A stretch of DNA of 64,000 nucleotides, from NCBI RefSeq assembly GCF_001267405.1, contig NZ_CP012369.1:1142001-1206000 (forward strand). The letters are read 5' to 3'. Origin of the DNA: Moorella thermoacetica. Its GTDB lineage: Bacteria > Bacillota > DSM-521 > Neomoorellales > Neomoorellaceae. The translations under genes were made by a program, and so were the position numbers. Below, one piece after another: positions 24,006-31,483 of the stretch. How positions within the stretch are numbered: the first letter of the stretch is position 1; each line of letters starts with the position of its first letter. The notes under the pieces are model-generated. The model did not search any database. It was not told the origin of the DNA and was given only the letters and a program-made list of their open reading frames with translations.

Positions 24006-25331
24006 CTAAGCAAAGAAACGAATGATAAAGAGAACCGCCAGAATCCACATGGTAATGCTGATCTTTTTCGTATTGCCGGTAACCAGGTGCAGGAAGACGT
24101 AGGCCAGGACGCCCCACACGATACCCTCGGCAATATTATAGGTAAAGGGCATCATAGCAATGGTTAAAAAGGCCGGGGCTGCTTCCAGGAAATTGCTAAA
24201 ATCGATTTTCATGATCGGTTCCATCATAAAAATACCGACGATGATCAGGATGGGCGCGGTAGCTACCGCCGGTACGATGCCCACCAGGGGCGAGATAAAC
24301 AAACAAGCCAGGAATAAAATAGCAACTACCAGACTGGTCAATCCTGTACGCCCACCTTCGGCTACACCGGCAGCACTCTCGATATAGGCTGTCAGGGTAC
24401 TGGTTCCCAGGATGGCACCCAGGGTGGTACCTACAGCGTCGGAGATCAGGGCTTTGCCGGCCCTGGGCAGGTTGCCGTTTTCATCCAGTAAGTTAGCTTT
24501 ACTACTGACGCCGATCAAGGTACCGATGGTATCGAAGAGGTCGACAAAGGTAAAGGTAAAAATTATGGGAATGAGACCGGTGGCCCATAGGCCCGGCAGG
24601 CCCCTGGTAAAGGCCCCGAATGTAGGAGCCAGGCTGGGCGGCAGGCTCAGGAGCTTGAAACTGTCGATTTTGGTAACTCCCATGGGGATGCCGATTATAG
24701 TGATGATAATGATACTCAGGAGCAGTGCCCCCCGGACCCGGAGGGCCACCAGGAGGGCCGTAATTACCAGGCCCATGGCCGCCAGCAGGACGGGAGGCTT
24801 ACTCAAGTCGCCCAGTTGAACCAGGGTATCGGGATTGGGCACTACCAGGCCGGCATTTTGCAGGCCGATCAGGGCGATAAAAAGGCCGATACCGGCACTG
24901 ATCGCCAGCTTGAGGGACAGGGGGATGGAGTTAACAATAGCCTCCCGGGCTTTAGTAAGGGTCAAGATGATAAAGATAACGCCGCTCATAAATACTGCTG
25001 CCAGGGCTACTTCCCAGGGGTAATGCATTTGCTTTACAATAGTAAAGGCAAAAAAGGCGTTGAGACCCATACCGGGCGCAATGGCAATAGGGTAATTGGC
25101 GCTAAAACTCATGATCAGGGTGGCTATGGCCGCTGAAAGGATGGTAGCCACCATTACCGCGCCGAAATCCATGCCGGTGCTACTGAGAATCGTCGGATTT
25201 ACAAAGATAATGTAGGCCATGGTCATAAAGGTTGTAACGCCGGCCAGCACTTCGGTTCGGGCGTCAGTACCGTTGGCCCTCAACTTAAAGGTCTTTTCCA
25301 GGAAGCCCGCCCCTTCTTGTTGTCCAGACAT
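24006..25331 (-). CDS. NCS2 purine permease (AzgA/PbuG-like)
   Basis: 441 aa with 12-14 membrane segments. It belongs to the AzgA branch of NCS2 transporters, proton symporters for hypoxanthine, guanine or adenine. Signs are the start LEKTFKLRANGTDARTEVLAG, MAYIIFVNPTILS, GMGLNAFFAF, FTFVDLFDTIGTLIGV and TAYIESAAGVAEGGRTGLTS. ATG 25331 lies behind GGGGTGAT. A guanine-class riboswitch sits 160 bases upstream, supporting guanine/hypoxanthine as substrate. A terminator follows. Confidence 0.92.
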   Translation of the reverse strand: MSGQQEGAGFLEKTFKLRANGTDARTEVLAGVTTFMTMAYIIFVNPTILSSTGMDFGAVMVATILSAAIATLIMSFSANYPIAIAPGMGLNAFFAFTIVKQMHYPWEVALAAVFMSGVIFIILTLTKAREAIVNSIPLSLKLAISAGIGLFIALIGLQNAGLVVPNPDTLVQLGDLSKPPVLLAAMGLVITALLVALRVRGALLLSIIIITIIGIPMGVTKIDSFKLLSLPPSLAPTFGAFTRGLPGLWATGLIPIIFTFTFVDLFDTIGTLIGVSSKANLLDENGNLPRAGKALISDAVGTTLGAILGTSTLTAYIESAAGVAEGGRTGLTSLVVAILFLACLFISPLVGIVPAVATAPILIIVGIFMMEPIMKIDFSNFLEAAPAFLTIAMMPFTYNIAEGIVWGVLAYVFLHLVTGNTKKISITMWILAVLFIIRFFA

Positions 25332-25464
25332 ACCATGGATCACCCCGCTTTTTTAATGCCAACCGGGTAGCAGGCTTTGATAAAAGCCTCCCTCCTTCCC
25401 GCCGCTTTATACTCCCCGGCCGGTAGTCTCAGTATAAATATAGAATCCTGGTAGAATCAAATAT

Positions 25465-25502
25465 AAAAAACCCGACGACGAAGAATAACCTTCGTAGCCG
25501 GG
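25465..25502 (-). terminator. Terminator overlapping the second purine aptamer
   Basis: Minus strand: CCCGGC (aptamer P3/J3-1) and ACGAAG (P1 3' strand) pair with CTTCGT and GTCGGG, followed by TTTTTT. It cannot coexist with the folded aptamer. Confidence 0.7.
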
Positions 25503-25558
25503 CAATTTACGGTTGCCTAGTAGAAACTCCCGGACCGCATTTCCGGGAATATACGAAG
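25490..25558 (-). promoter_or_regulatory. Purine riboswitch aptamer, guanine class
   Basis: Minus strand. P1 is CTTCGTA/TACGAAG; P2 is TCCCGG/CCGGGA; the core is GTTTCTACT, then GGCAACCGTAAATTGCC and CGGCTACG. C at the position-74 equivalent marks guanine/hypoxanthine specificity. It precedes the NCS2 permease gene. The aptamer closely matches the one at 17874-17942. Confidence 0.92.
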
Positions 25559-25639
25559 CAGGGTTAAATTATTTTTTATGATTATATTTCGTTATTAAGT
25601 CGTAAATTCCTGCTTAGCTATAGTTAAATATCATAATTT

Positions 25640-25849
25640 TTATAAAGAGTTTTTAAACCCAGGTTTAATTCCCTGTAAAACCTTAAAGCCTACCGGGACG
25701 GGAATTTCACAAGCTTGCTTTTGGGGTTGCAGCGCAGATCGTAGTCTGGCAGCTGTATAGACCTGAGAGTCGGAGAAGTTGTCCTGGATTACTTTACACA
25801 AAAGCCCGGTGACTTGATGGGCGATTAACCAGGATATAAGCACCGACAA
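25640..25849 (-). CDS. Doubtful small ORF after queT
   Basis: 69 aa frame starting at a TTG, 17 bases after queT. The ribosome site is poor and no family is recognised. The composition is plausible (VIQDNFSDSQVYTAARLRSA), with no long hydrophobic region. It could be a real small protein or chance; base composition is more AT-rich than its neighbours. Confidence 0.25.
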   Translation of the reverse strand: MSVLISWLIAHQVTGLLCKVIQDNFSDSQVYTAARLRSALQPQKQACEIPVPVGFKVLQGIKPGFKNSL

Positions 25850-25866
25850 AGGCTCATTCTGAAAAA

Positions 25867-26322
25867 TTACTGCCCAACGTTTATTTTTTTAATTTGTTTT
25901 AGCAGGGGTATTCCCAGGGCCAGGACGGCGATGGCCTCGCCCGTGGCGACACTTCCCATGGCCAGGAGGATATGGACGTGCAATAAGTACGATAGATAAG
26001 CACCTACAATGACACCGTTTAAGAGAATGGGCGGCAGGTAAGCAATCCAGCTCCGCCGCCAGACATAGGTCAGCCAGGCGGCTGCCAGGGTGGTGAGACT
26101 GCCCAGGAAGATATCGATGGGTCCCAGGCCGCCGTAAATGTTACTTATTAGGCACCCGATAAAGAGCCCCGGAACGGCTTCCGGGTATAGGATGGGTAAT
26201 AGGGTAAGGGCTTCTGCCACCCTCACCTGAAGGTAGCCGAAGCTAATTGGTTTAAGGATTATCGTTACCACCGCATAGAGGGCGGCGATAACGGCTCCCC
26301 GGGCGATTTTAGCGGTTATCAC
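25867..26322 (-). CDS. queT: QueT-family ECF substrate-binding membrane protein
   Basis: 151 aa, five or six helices. Typical QueT pattern: ARGAVIAALYAVVTI at the N-terminus, SFGYLQVRVAEALTLLP, PGLFIGCLISNIYGG and DIFLGSLTTLAAAWLTY. QueT is the predicted S-component for a queuosine precursor, sharing the ECF energising module encoded elsewhere. Many relatives lie behind a preQ1 riboswitch; I looked for one in the 250 bases upstream and did not see it. Confidence 0.88.
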   Translation of the reverse strand: MITAKIARGAVIAALYAVVTIILKPISFGYLQVRVAEALTLLPILYPEAVPGLFIGCLISNIYGGLGPIDIFLGSLTTLAAAWLTYVWRRSWIAYLPPILLNGVIVGAYLSYLLHVHILLAMGSVATGEAIAVLALGIPLLKQIKKINVGQ

Positions 26323-26573
26323 GAATTACCTACCTCCATGGAAGGGATATTTTCTTGGAGATGGCCCCTGGCCCCACTCTTATGCTCCCTGGCTGTGACG
26401 AGGTCTTTTTCCCCCTCCAGACCAGGCCGGGAATGTTGCTTTCGTGGGGGTTCGGGCTTCCTTCGGCCATCCAGTTGCACCCTGTCCTGCCGGCCATTCT
26501 CCAGGGCACGGCTGGGTACCAGTAGTATTCCCCCGGACAGGGCAAACCTTGTCCGGGGGATGTAAAGCCATTT
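26323..26573 (-). other. GC-rich untranslated region before queT
   Basis: About 190 bases between the PFK terminator and queT without a supported gene. It includes GC-rich segments capable of pairing (for example GGCCGGCAGG and CTTCCTTCGGCC-like blocks). No known riboswitch consensus was recognised. Two open minus-strand frames cross it but lack ribosome sites. Confidence 0.4.
26530..26559 (-). terminator. Terminator hairpin after the PFK gene
   Basis: Perfect 10-bp stem CCCCCGGACA/TGTCCGGGGG, 10-base loop, 15 bases after the PFK stop. The U-tract is poor (AATACTACT). Confidence 0.6.
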
Positions 26574-27803
26574 CTAGTCTGGATCTTTAACCGGGTGACA
26601 GGCCAGGTTCACATAAGCAGGAAGGCCGTTGGGGAAAGGAATGCTTACTTCCCCCTGAATCAGGGGGCGAACGTAGTTAATAAAATGGTCAGTCACATCG
26701 TTCCCCTGCTCGTTGATCCAGGCCCGGGGGAGCTTTTTTTCTTTATTGGCCACCTGGTCAAGGTCCACAAGTTCGTAGGTTACCTGATAAGTATCACCTT
26801 CCAGGCGCCTTATGGCCACCATCTGGCCGCTGGCCCCCTTTACGGCCGCTTCTACGGCTACCCGGCCTACGGCCCAAGCTTCTTCAGCATCCGTCCGGGA
26901 GGCCAGGTGCATGGCGCTGCGCTGGCTGGTTGCCGGGAGGATTACCCGGCCCTTCAGGTTTAACTCCCTCTCGATTTTATTTAACAGGAACTGCCCCAAT
27001 CCCCCCAGGCGCTGGTGGCCGAAAACATCTACGGTGGCGGCATCGTTAAATACATAATTACCGTTTTTATCTACCAGGCCTTCAGATACAACCACCAGGG
27101 CGGTACCGTATTGCCGGTAGGCTCTTTCCACATCCGCCAGGAAGGCGGCCATATCAAAGGCCACCTCCGGCAGGTAGATATAATGGGGGGCGTCGCCGGG
27201 CCGGCGCCGGGCCAGGGCTGTAGCCGCCGCCAGCCAGCCGGTGTTGCGACCCATGGTTTCCACAATGGCCACCTTGGTAGAGGTCACGATGCATTTCAGA
27301 TCAAGCCCCATTTCCAGGACGCTGGTGGCCAGGTATTTGGCGGCGCTGCCGTAACCGGGGCAGTGATCCGTCTGGGGCAGATCATTATCAATTGTTTTGG
27401 GGATGCCGATGACCCGCAGGTCATATCCTTCCTCCAGGGCCAGCCGGTTGACCTTTGCGGCCGTATCCATGGAGTCATTGCCGCCAATGTAGAAAAAATA
27501 GCGGATATTGTAGCGGCGGAAGATATCCAGGAGTCGGTCATAGTCCTCCTGGTTTTTTAACTGGTACCGGTAGGACCCAAGAGCTGCTCCGGGTGTGTAG
27601 CGCAGGCCCTGAATGCTGGCAGGATCTTCCCGGCGCAAGTCGCAGAAATCTTCCCGCAGGATACCCAGGACACCGTGGCGGGCGCCATAAACCTCCTTTA
27701 TAGCTTCACTGCCCAGGGCGGCTTCAATTACACCCCCCAGGCTATTGTTAATGACCGCTGTTGGTCCGCCCGACTGGGCCACAACACAGTTCCCTGTTAG
27801 CAA
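26574..27803 (-). CDS. PPi-dependent 6-phosphofructokinase
   Basis: 409 aa. Phosphorylates fructose-6-phosphate with pyrophosphate, a reversible glycolytic step. The donor-site sequence is GGNDSMDTA (about 108-114): Asp110 replaces the Gly of ATP enzymes (GGDGS). The catalytic loop is IPKTIDND with Lys136, where ATP enzymes have PGTIDND. Both substitutions mark the PPi class. The length (about 400 aa) also fits the PPi-PFK group. TTG 27803 with GAGAGGGG upstream. Monocistronic. Confidence 0.9.
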   Translation of the reverse strand: MLTGNCVVAQSGGPTAVINNSLGGVIEAALGSEAIKEVYGARHGVLGILREDFCDLRREDPASIQGLRYTPGAALGSYRYQLKNQEDYDRLLDIFRRYNIRYFFYIGGNDSMDTAAKVNRLALEEGYDLRVIGIPKTIDNDLPQTDHCPGYGSAAKYLATSVLEMGLDLKCIVTSTKVAIVETMGRNTGWLAAATALARRRPGDAPHYIYLPEVAFDMAAFLADVERAYRQYGTALVVVSEGLVDKNGNYVFNDAATVDVFGHQRLGGLGQFLLNKIERELNLKGRVILPATSQRSAMHLASRTDAEEAWAVGRVAVEAAVKGASGQMVAIRRLEGDTYQVTYELVDLDQVANKEKKLPRAWINEQGNDVTDHFINYVRPLIQGEVSIPFPNGLPAYVNLACHPVKDPD

Positions 27804-27942
27804 TGTTTTTACCCCTCTCCCGATCGCGTTTTATGTTTTCTTTATTATAACTTGCCCCGGGCTTTCTGGCTACTGGGAGTGACATCTTGGAGGCCCAGAG
27901 AATAAGCTACTATAGATTAAACCTGATGGAGGTGCTTAAAAT

Positions 27943-28080
27943 ATGGTTGAGGAAGGCGGCAGCTTTTTCGGCCCGAAAAAGGGTGGCCAGGAGAGCAGCC
28001 TGGGTTTCACCTTCCCGGGTGGCAACATTGCCTTTATCCTGTTTTTAATCCTGATCCTGTTATTCTTTGGTGACAATTAA
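27943..28080 (+). CDS. Small single-helix membrane protein (YjcZ-like)
   Basis: 45 aa, preceded by a good ribosome site (GGAGGTGC, then ATG after 8 bases) and followed by a terminator. The N-terminal half is Gly/Ser-rich (GGSFFGPKKGGQESS), and the C-terminal half is one hydrophobic helix (IAFILFLILILLFFG) ending DN. Similar tiny proteins are common in spore formers (YjcZ/YuzJ group), where they occur in the spore or cell membrane. The assignment rests on size and layout only. Confidence 0.7.
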   Translation: MVEEGGSFFGPKKGGQESSLGFTFPGGNIAFILFLILILLFFGDN

Positions 28081-28090
28081 TTCTCTGCTT

Positions 28091-28116
28091 TGCCCCGCTG
28101 AAGGCGGGGACTTTTC
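28091..28116 (+). terminator. Intrinsic terminator after the small membrane protein
   Basis: CCCCGC and GCGGGG around a short loop, followed by ACTTTTCTTATT. Confidence 0.8.
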
Positions 28117-28137
28117 TTATTGGGCAAAGGGCAATTT

Positions 28138-29568
28138 TTATACCAGTTCCACTGGAACGCCGGTACTTGCCGCCAGGCTCAGGTAATGCTCACCAACCAG
28201 GTCCCGTCCCCGGTAGTCGAAGGCGATGGACGGGAGGATGATGAGATCAGCCGGGCCATTATTCTTCTGCCAATCCTGCCAGGCGGCCTGGAAATCAGCC
28301 AGGGTTAACAGGCCGGCACAGCCGATGGACCCGCCGAAGAAACGGCTGGGGGTGACGACTACCTCCAGGGAAAGAGATAGTCGGGCCACGGCCTCCTTTA
28401 TCACTGCCACAGCCAGCCTGGAAGTAAGGATTAAAACCTTCCGGGCGCCGTGGCGCCGGCATGCCTTTTCTACTTCCGGCAGCAGGTCCGGGTCGAAATC
28501 CCAGGCAAAGGTCAAACCGCTGCCCTCCCGACCCACCTCCAGCTCATAAAGTGCCCCCCGGATACCCTCCAGTTCTGAGCTGCTTCTCGTATTTTTCACT
28601 TGTTGCCCGCCGGTTAACTTTATTTCAGCGGGGCCGTAATTTTTTCCCTGATGCCTGCCGACCAGGAGGCGCCGCCGGCCGGGGACGGCGGCCCACCGGT
28701 AAGCCTCTACCCGGCTGCGGGGCTTTTGGCCATCTATTTCCAGGATCAGATCGCCCCGCTTCAACCCGGCCCTGGCTGCTGGCGTTCCGGGGATAGCTCC
28801 TTCTATTTCCGGCAGCAGGTTGTCAAGAAGAGGAGGTTCCAGTAACAGGGGGACATCGGTTAAAGAACGGAGTTGTTCCAGCTCCTCCTCTATTTGCCGG
28901 CGGAGGCCAGGGGGAAAACGTAGCTCTGGCGGAGCCAGCCGGGTGTAACCGGGTAAAAAAACACGGATGGTCCTGGCCCCCGCCCGGGCCAGGTAGAGGA
29001 TAGTTTCACGAAAATCGTCCCAGCCCACCAGCCATGGACAGGCCACCAGGCTGCCTTGGTAGATTATCCCTGCCTGCTGTAAAGCCATGGGAGCCTGGAG
29101 AGCAGCACCGGGATTCCTATCTCCCATCAGCCGCCGGCGTCCCTCCGGGCTGGCACTGTTGAGGGAGAGATTTATTTCCAGGGGCTGCAAATCAGCCAGT
29201 TCTCTGATCAAGTTCGGGGTTAAGAGGGTGCCGTTAGTGGTAATCTCCAGCCTTGCCCGGGGAAAACGCCGTCGTACTTTACGTATGATTGCCAGAAAAT
29301 CGGGATGAGTCAGAGGTTCTCCCTCAATCAGCCGGGTGGCTGACTCGCCGATTACTATTTTTCGGTCACCGTCCAGGTAATCCAGGAGGTTGTCTATCTC
29401 CTCGCCCTTGAGTGGCTGCAGGCGCCAGGTTTCAACTCCCGGGGGGTTCTGGCGATGGCTGCAAAAAAGGCAGCCCAGGTTGCAGGTGGAGGTGAGGGGG
29501 AGGATATTGTACCTGGAAGCTGTCATTAGGGCCAGGTGAAAGTTATCCACGTTTTTCCACCTTATCAA
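28138..29568 (-). CDS. Radical SAM protein with internal PDZ domain
   Basis: 476 aa. An N-terminal radical SAM domain carries CxxxCxxC at 29-36 (TCNLGCLFC); later SAM-fold strands include LEITTNGTLL and LEINLSLNSASPEGRRRL. A PDZ domain follows at about 265-310 (IPGTPAARAGLKRGDLILEIDGQ). The C-terminal third ends with VLILTSRLAVAV, RFFGGSIGCAGLLTLADF and ILPSIAFDYRGRDLVGEHYL, which resembles the end of DUF512 proteins, whose PDZ precedes the radical SAM part instead. Substrate unknown. It overlaps nothing and is divergent from the phosphate transporter genes. Confidence 0.85.
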   Translation of the reverse strand: MIRWKNVDNFHLALMTASRYNILPLTSTCNLGCLFCSHRQNPPGVETWRLQPLKGEEIDNLLDYLDGDRKIVIGESATRLIEGEPLTHPDFLAIIRKVRRRFPRARLEITTNGTLLTPNLIRELADLQPLEINLSLNSASPEGRRRLMGDRNPGAALQAPMALQQAGIIYQGSLVACPWLVGWDDFRETILYLARAGARTIRVFLPGYTRLAPPELRFPPGLRRQIEEELEQLRSLTDVPLLLEPPLLDNLLPEIEGAIPGTPAARAGLKRGDLILEIDGQKPRSRVEAYRWAAVPGRRRLLVGRHQGKNYGPAEIKLTGGQQVKNTRSSSELEGIRGALYELEVGREGSGLTFAWDFDPDLLPEVEKACRRHGARKVLILTSRLAVAVIKEAVARLSLSLEVVVTPSRFFGGSIGCAGLLTLADFQAAWQDWQKNNGPADLIILPSIAFDYRGRDLVGEHYLSLAASTGVPVELV

Positions 29569-29620
29569 GAAAATTATTTAATGGTCCCTGCTATGCATAT
29601 GATTAAACCGGGGGTACCCG

Positions 29621-30280
29621 ATGTTCAGGTTTAAAGGTATTGATGATGAGTTTTTCCATTTATTTGAAGAGGCGGCAGCTGCCCTGCACCGGGCTGTCCA
29701 GAGTCTTAAATATACCTGGGAACACCATGACGCTTCTCCCGAAAACCTGAAGGTCCTGGCGACCCTTAAGCCCGGGGTTGAGAGGATCACCGGAGCGATC
29801 ATCAAGAAGCTTGGTGAAACCTTTATAACCCCCTTCGACCGGGAAGATATCTACGGTTTAGCCCGGGGGTTTAATGATATAGCCTTAACAATAAATAGTG
29901 CGGCCTTAAAAATGACCCTTTACGAAACGGGTCGCCCTCCCCGGCGGTTGCTGGAACTGCTGGAGGTCCTGGTCAATACGACCGGCACATTAAAAAAATT
30001 GGTGACGGCTATGCGAAACCTTAAAAAGAATACGGTTTTAATTTTACGCCTGGTGAACTCCATTAAAAAATACCGGGATCGCGGGGATGAATTATACCAC
30101 CTGGGCCTTGGGGAGCTGTATAAAAGCCGTGAGGGTTATTATACAAACCTCAATAAGGATTTTCAAGATTTACTGGCAGTTATGAAGTGGAAAGAGGTAT
30201 ATGATCAAGTACAGGCTATCGCCCGCGAGTGCGCCGAGGTTGCTAGATTGATTCTCGGGATTGCAGTGAAATATGCTTGA
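29621..30280 (+). CDS. DUF47 (PhoU-like) phosphate transport regulator
   Basis: 219 aa, all-helical PhoU-related DUF47 protein. It has the family pattern FFHLFEEAAAALHRAV at the N-terminus, ITPFDREDIYGLARGFND in the middle (putative metal-binding acidic residues), and YRDRGDELYHLGLGELY. DUF47 proteins pair with PiT transporters and are thought to control them. The stop overlaps the PiT gene by eight bases. Confidence 0.9.
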   Translation: MFRFKGIDDEFFHLFEEAAAALHRAVQSLKYTWEHHDASPENLKVLATLKPGVERITGAIIKKLGETFITPFDREDIYGLARGFNDIALTINSAALKMTLYETGRPPRRLLELLEVLVNTTGTLKKLVTAMRNLKKNTVLILRLVNSIKKYRDRGDELYHLGLGELYKSREGYYTNLNKDFQDLLAVMKWKEVYDQVQAIARECAEVARLILGIAVKYA

Positions 30281-31253
30281 GTTACTTTTAGTAATCATCC
30301 TGGCCCTGGGGTTTGACTTTATCAACGGTTTTCACGATACCGCCAATGCTATTGCTACCTCCGTCGCCACCAGGGCGCTCACCCCCTCCCGGGCTATTAT
30401 TATGGCGACCGCCCTCAATTTTGGCGGCGCCATGGTCAGCACCAGGGTTGCCCGGACCATTGGTAATAATATTGTCAGCCCCGCTTCCCTCGATAATCAA
30501 GTAATAATTGCCGCCTTAACAGGCGCTATAGCCTGGAACCTCTTTACCTGGTACTTCGGCCTGCCCAGCAGTTCCTCCCACGCTCTTATCGGCGGCCTGG
30601 CCGGGGCGGCAGTCACCGGGAAAGGTCTGGCCGTGCTCAACACCCGCGAACTGGTAGAGAAAATCGTTCTTCCTTTGTTTGGCTCGCCGCTCCTAGGCTT
30701 TACAGCCGCTTATGCCCTTATGACTTGCATCCTTTTGCTGGCAGGTTATACCCCACCGCGGCGATTAAACGGCCTTTTCTCACGACTGCAGGTTTTGTCG
30801 GCCGCCTTTGTGGCCTTCAGCCATGGCTCCAATGATGCCCAGAAGTCTATGGGCATTATTACGGCCGCCCTCCTGGCCAGGGGGATAATCCCCTCTTTCC
30901 AGGTGCTCTATCCGGTGATCGTTGCCTGCGCGGCGGCCATGGCCCTGGGGACTTCCCTGGGGGGGTGGCGGATTATCAGGACGGTGGGGTCCAGGATTAT
31001 TAAACTGGAACCCATCCACGGTTTTGCTGCAGAGACCTCAGCAGCCATAGTTATTATCTCTGCTTCCCTCATTGGTAGCCCGGTCAGCACCACCCATGTT
31101 CTTTCCGCCGCGGTGATGGGGGTCGGGGCGACCAGAGAGTTCACGGCCGTGAGGTGGAGGGTGGCCAGGAGCATGGTCCAGGCCTGGATATTAACCGCTC
31201 CCATGGCGGCCTTGGTAGCCGGGGTCGTATATAATTTGCTGGCTTTGGTGTAA
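30273..31253 (+). CDS. pit: PiT-family inorganic phosphate transporter
   Basis: 326 aa, about ten helices. Both PiT signatures are present in the two inverted halves: DFINGFHDTANAIATSVATRAL near the start and AFSHGSNDAQKSMGII near 185. Imports metal-phosphate with protons (or Na+). Usual length for short bacterial PiT. Translationally coupled to the DUF47 gene. A terminator follows at 31301. Confidence 0.93.
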   Translation: MLELLLVIILALGFDFINGFHDTANAIATSVATRALTPSRAIIMATALNFGGAMVSTRVARTIGNNIVSPASLDNQVIIAALTGAIAWNLFTWYFGLPSSSSHALIGGLAGAAVTGKGLAVLNTRELVEKIVLPLFGSPLLGFTAAYALMTCILLLAGYTPPRRLNGLFSRLQVLSAAFVAFSHGSNDAQKSMGIITAALLARGIIPSFQVLYPVIVACAAAMALGTSLGGWRIIRTVGSRIIKLEPIHGFAAETSAAIVIISASLIGSPVSTTHVLSAAVMGVGATREFTAVRWRVARSMVQAWILTAPMAALVAGVVYNLLALV

Positions 31254-31300
31254 GCCATTTGAGGTCTACCGGCAAAGGGTAGCAAAATAAAAATATAACA

Positions 31301-31332
31301 AAACAGGCCACCTTTTCAGATGGCCTGTTTTG
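31301..31332 (+). terminator. Intrinsic terminator after pit
   Basis: AAACAGGCCA and TGGCCTGTTT with a 10-base loop, then TGCTT. A-rich on the other side, so it may also serve the tRNA-Leu transcript from the minus strand. Confidence 0.85.
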
Positions 31333-31340
31333 CTTAATGA

Positions 31341-31428
31341 TGGTGCGGCAGAAGGGATTTGAACCCCCACCCTGTAGATCAGGACTAGAACCTGAATCTA
31401 GCGCGTCTGCCAATTCCGCCACTGCCGC
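31341..31428 (-). tRNA. tRNA-Leu (anticodon CAG)
   Basis: Class II tRNA on the minus strand. The acceptor is GCGGCAG/CTGCCGC, the anticodon stem CTAGA/TCTAG encloses TTCAGGT with anticodon CAG (complement at 31392-31394), there is a variable arm, the T-arm is GGTTCAAATCC, and the CCA end is encoded. Confidence 0.96.
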
Positions 31429-31483
31429 ATATCTTTGACTCCCCCAGGAGCAAGTTATATTATATCAGCCCGTAAGCCGCCTG

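Larger units (their letters stand above)
25332..25866. other. Riboswitch leader and mostly empty region
   Basis: Holds the second purine riboswitch and its terminator (25465-25558, minus). To its right, 25640-25849 is an open minus-strand frame described separately. The rest is AT-richer sequence with no feature I can name. Confidence 0.6.

Noticed and set aside
24816-25136. Frames opposite the purine permease
   Set aside because: Low-complexity reverse of membrane-helix codons.
27015-27560. 181-aa frame opposite the PFK gene
   Set aside because: Antisense shadow; PFK motifs on the other strand are complete.
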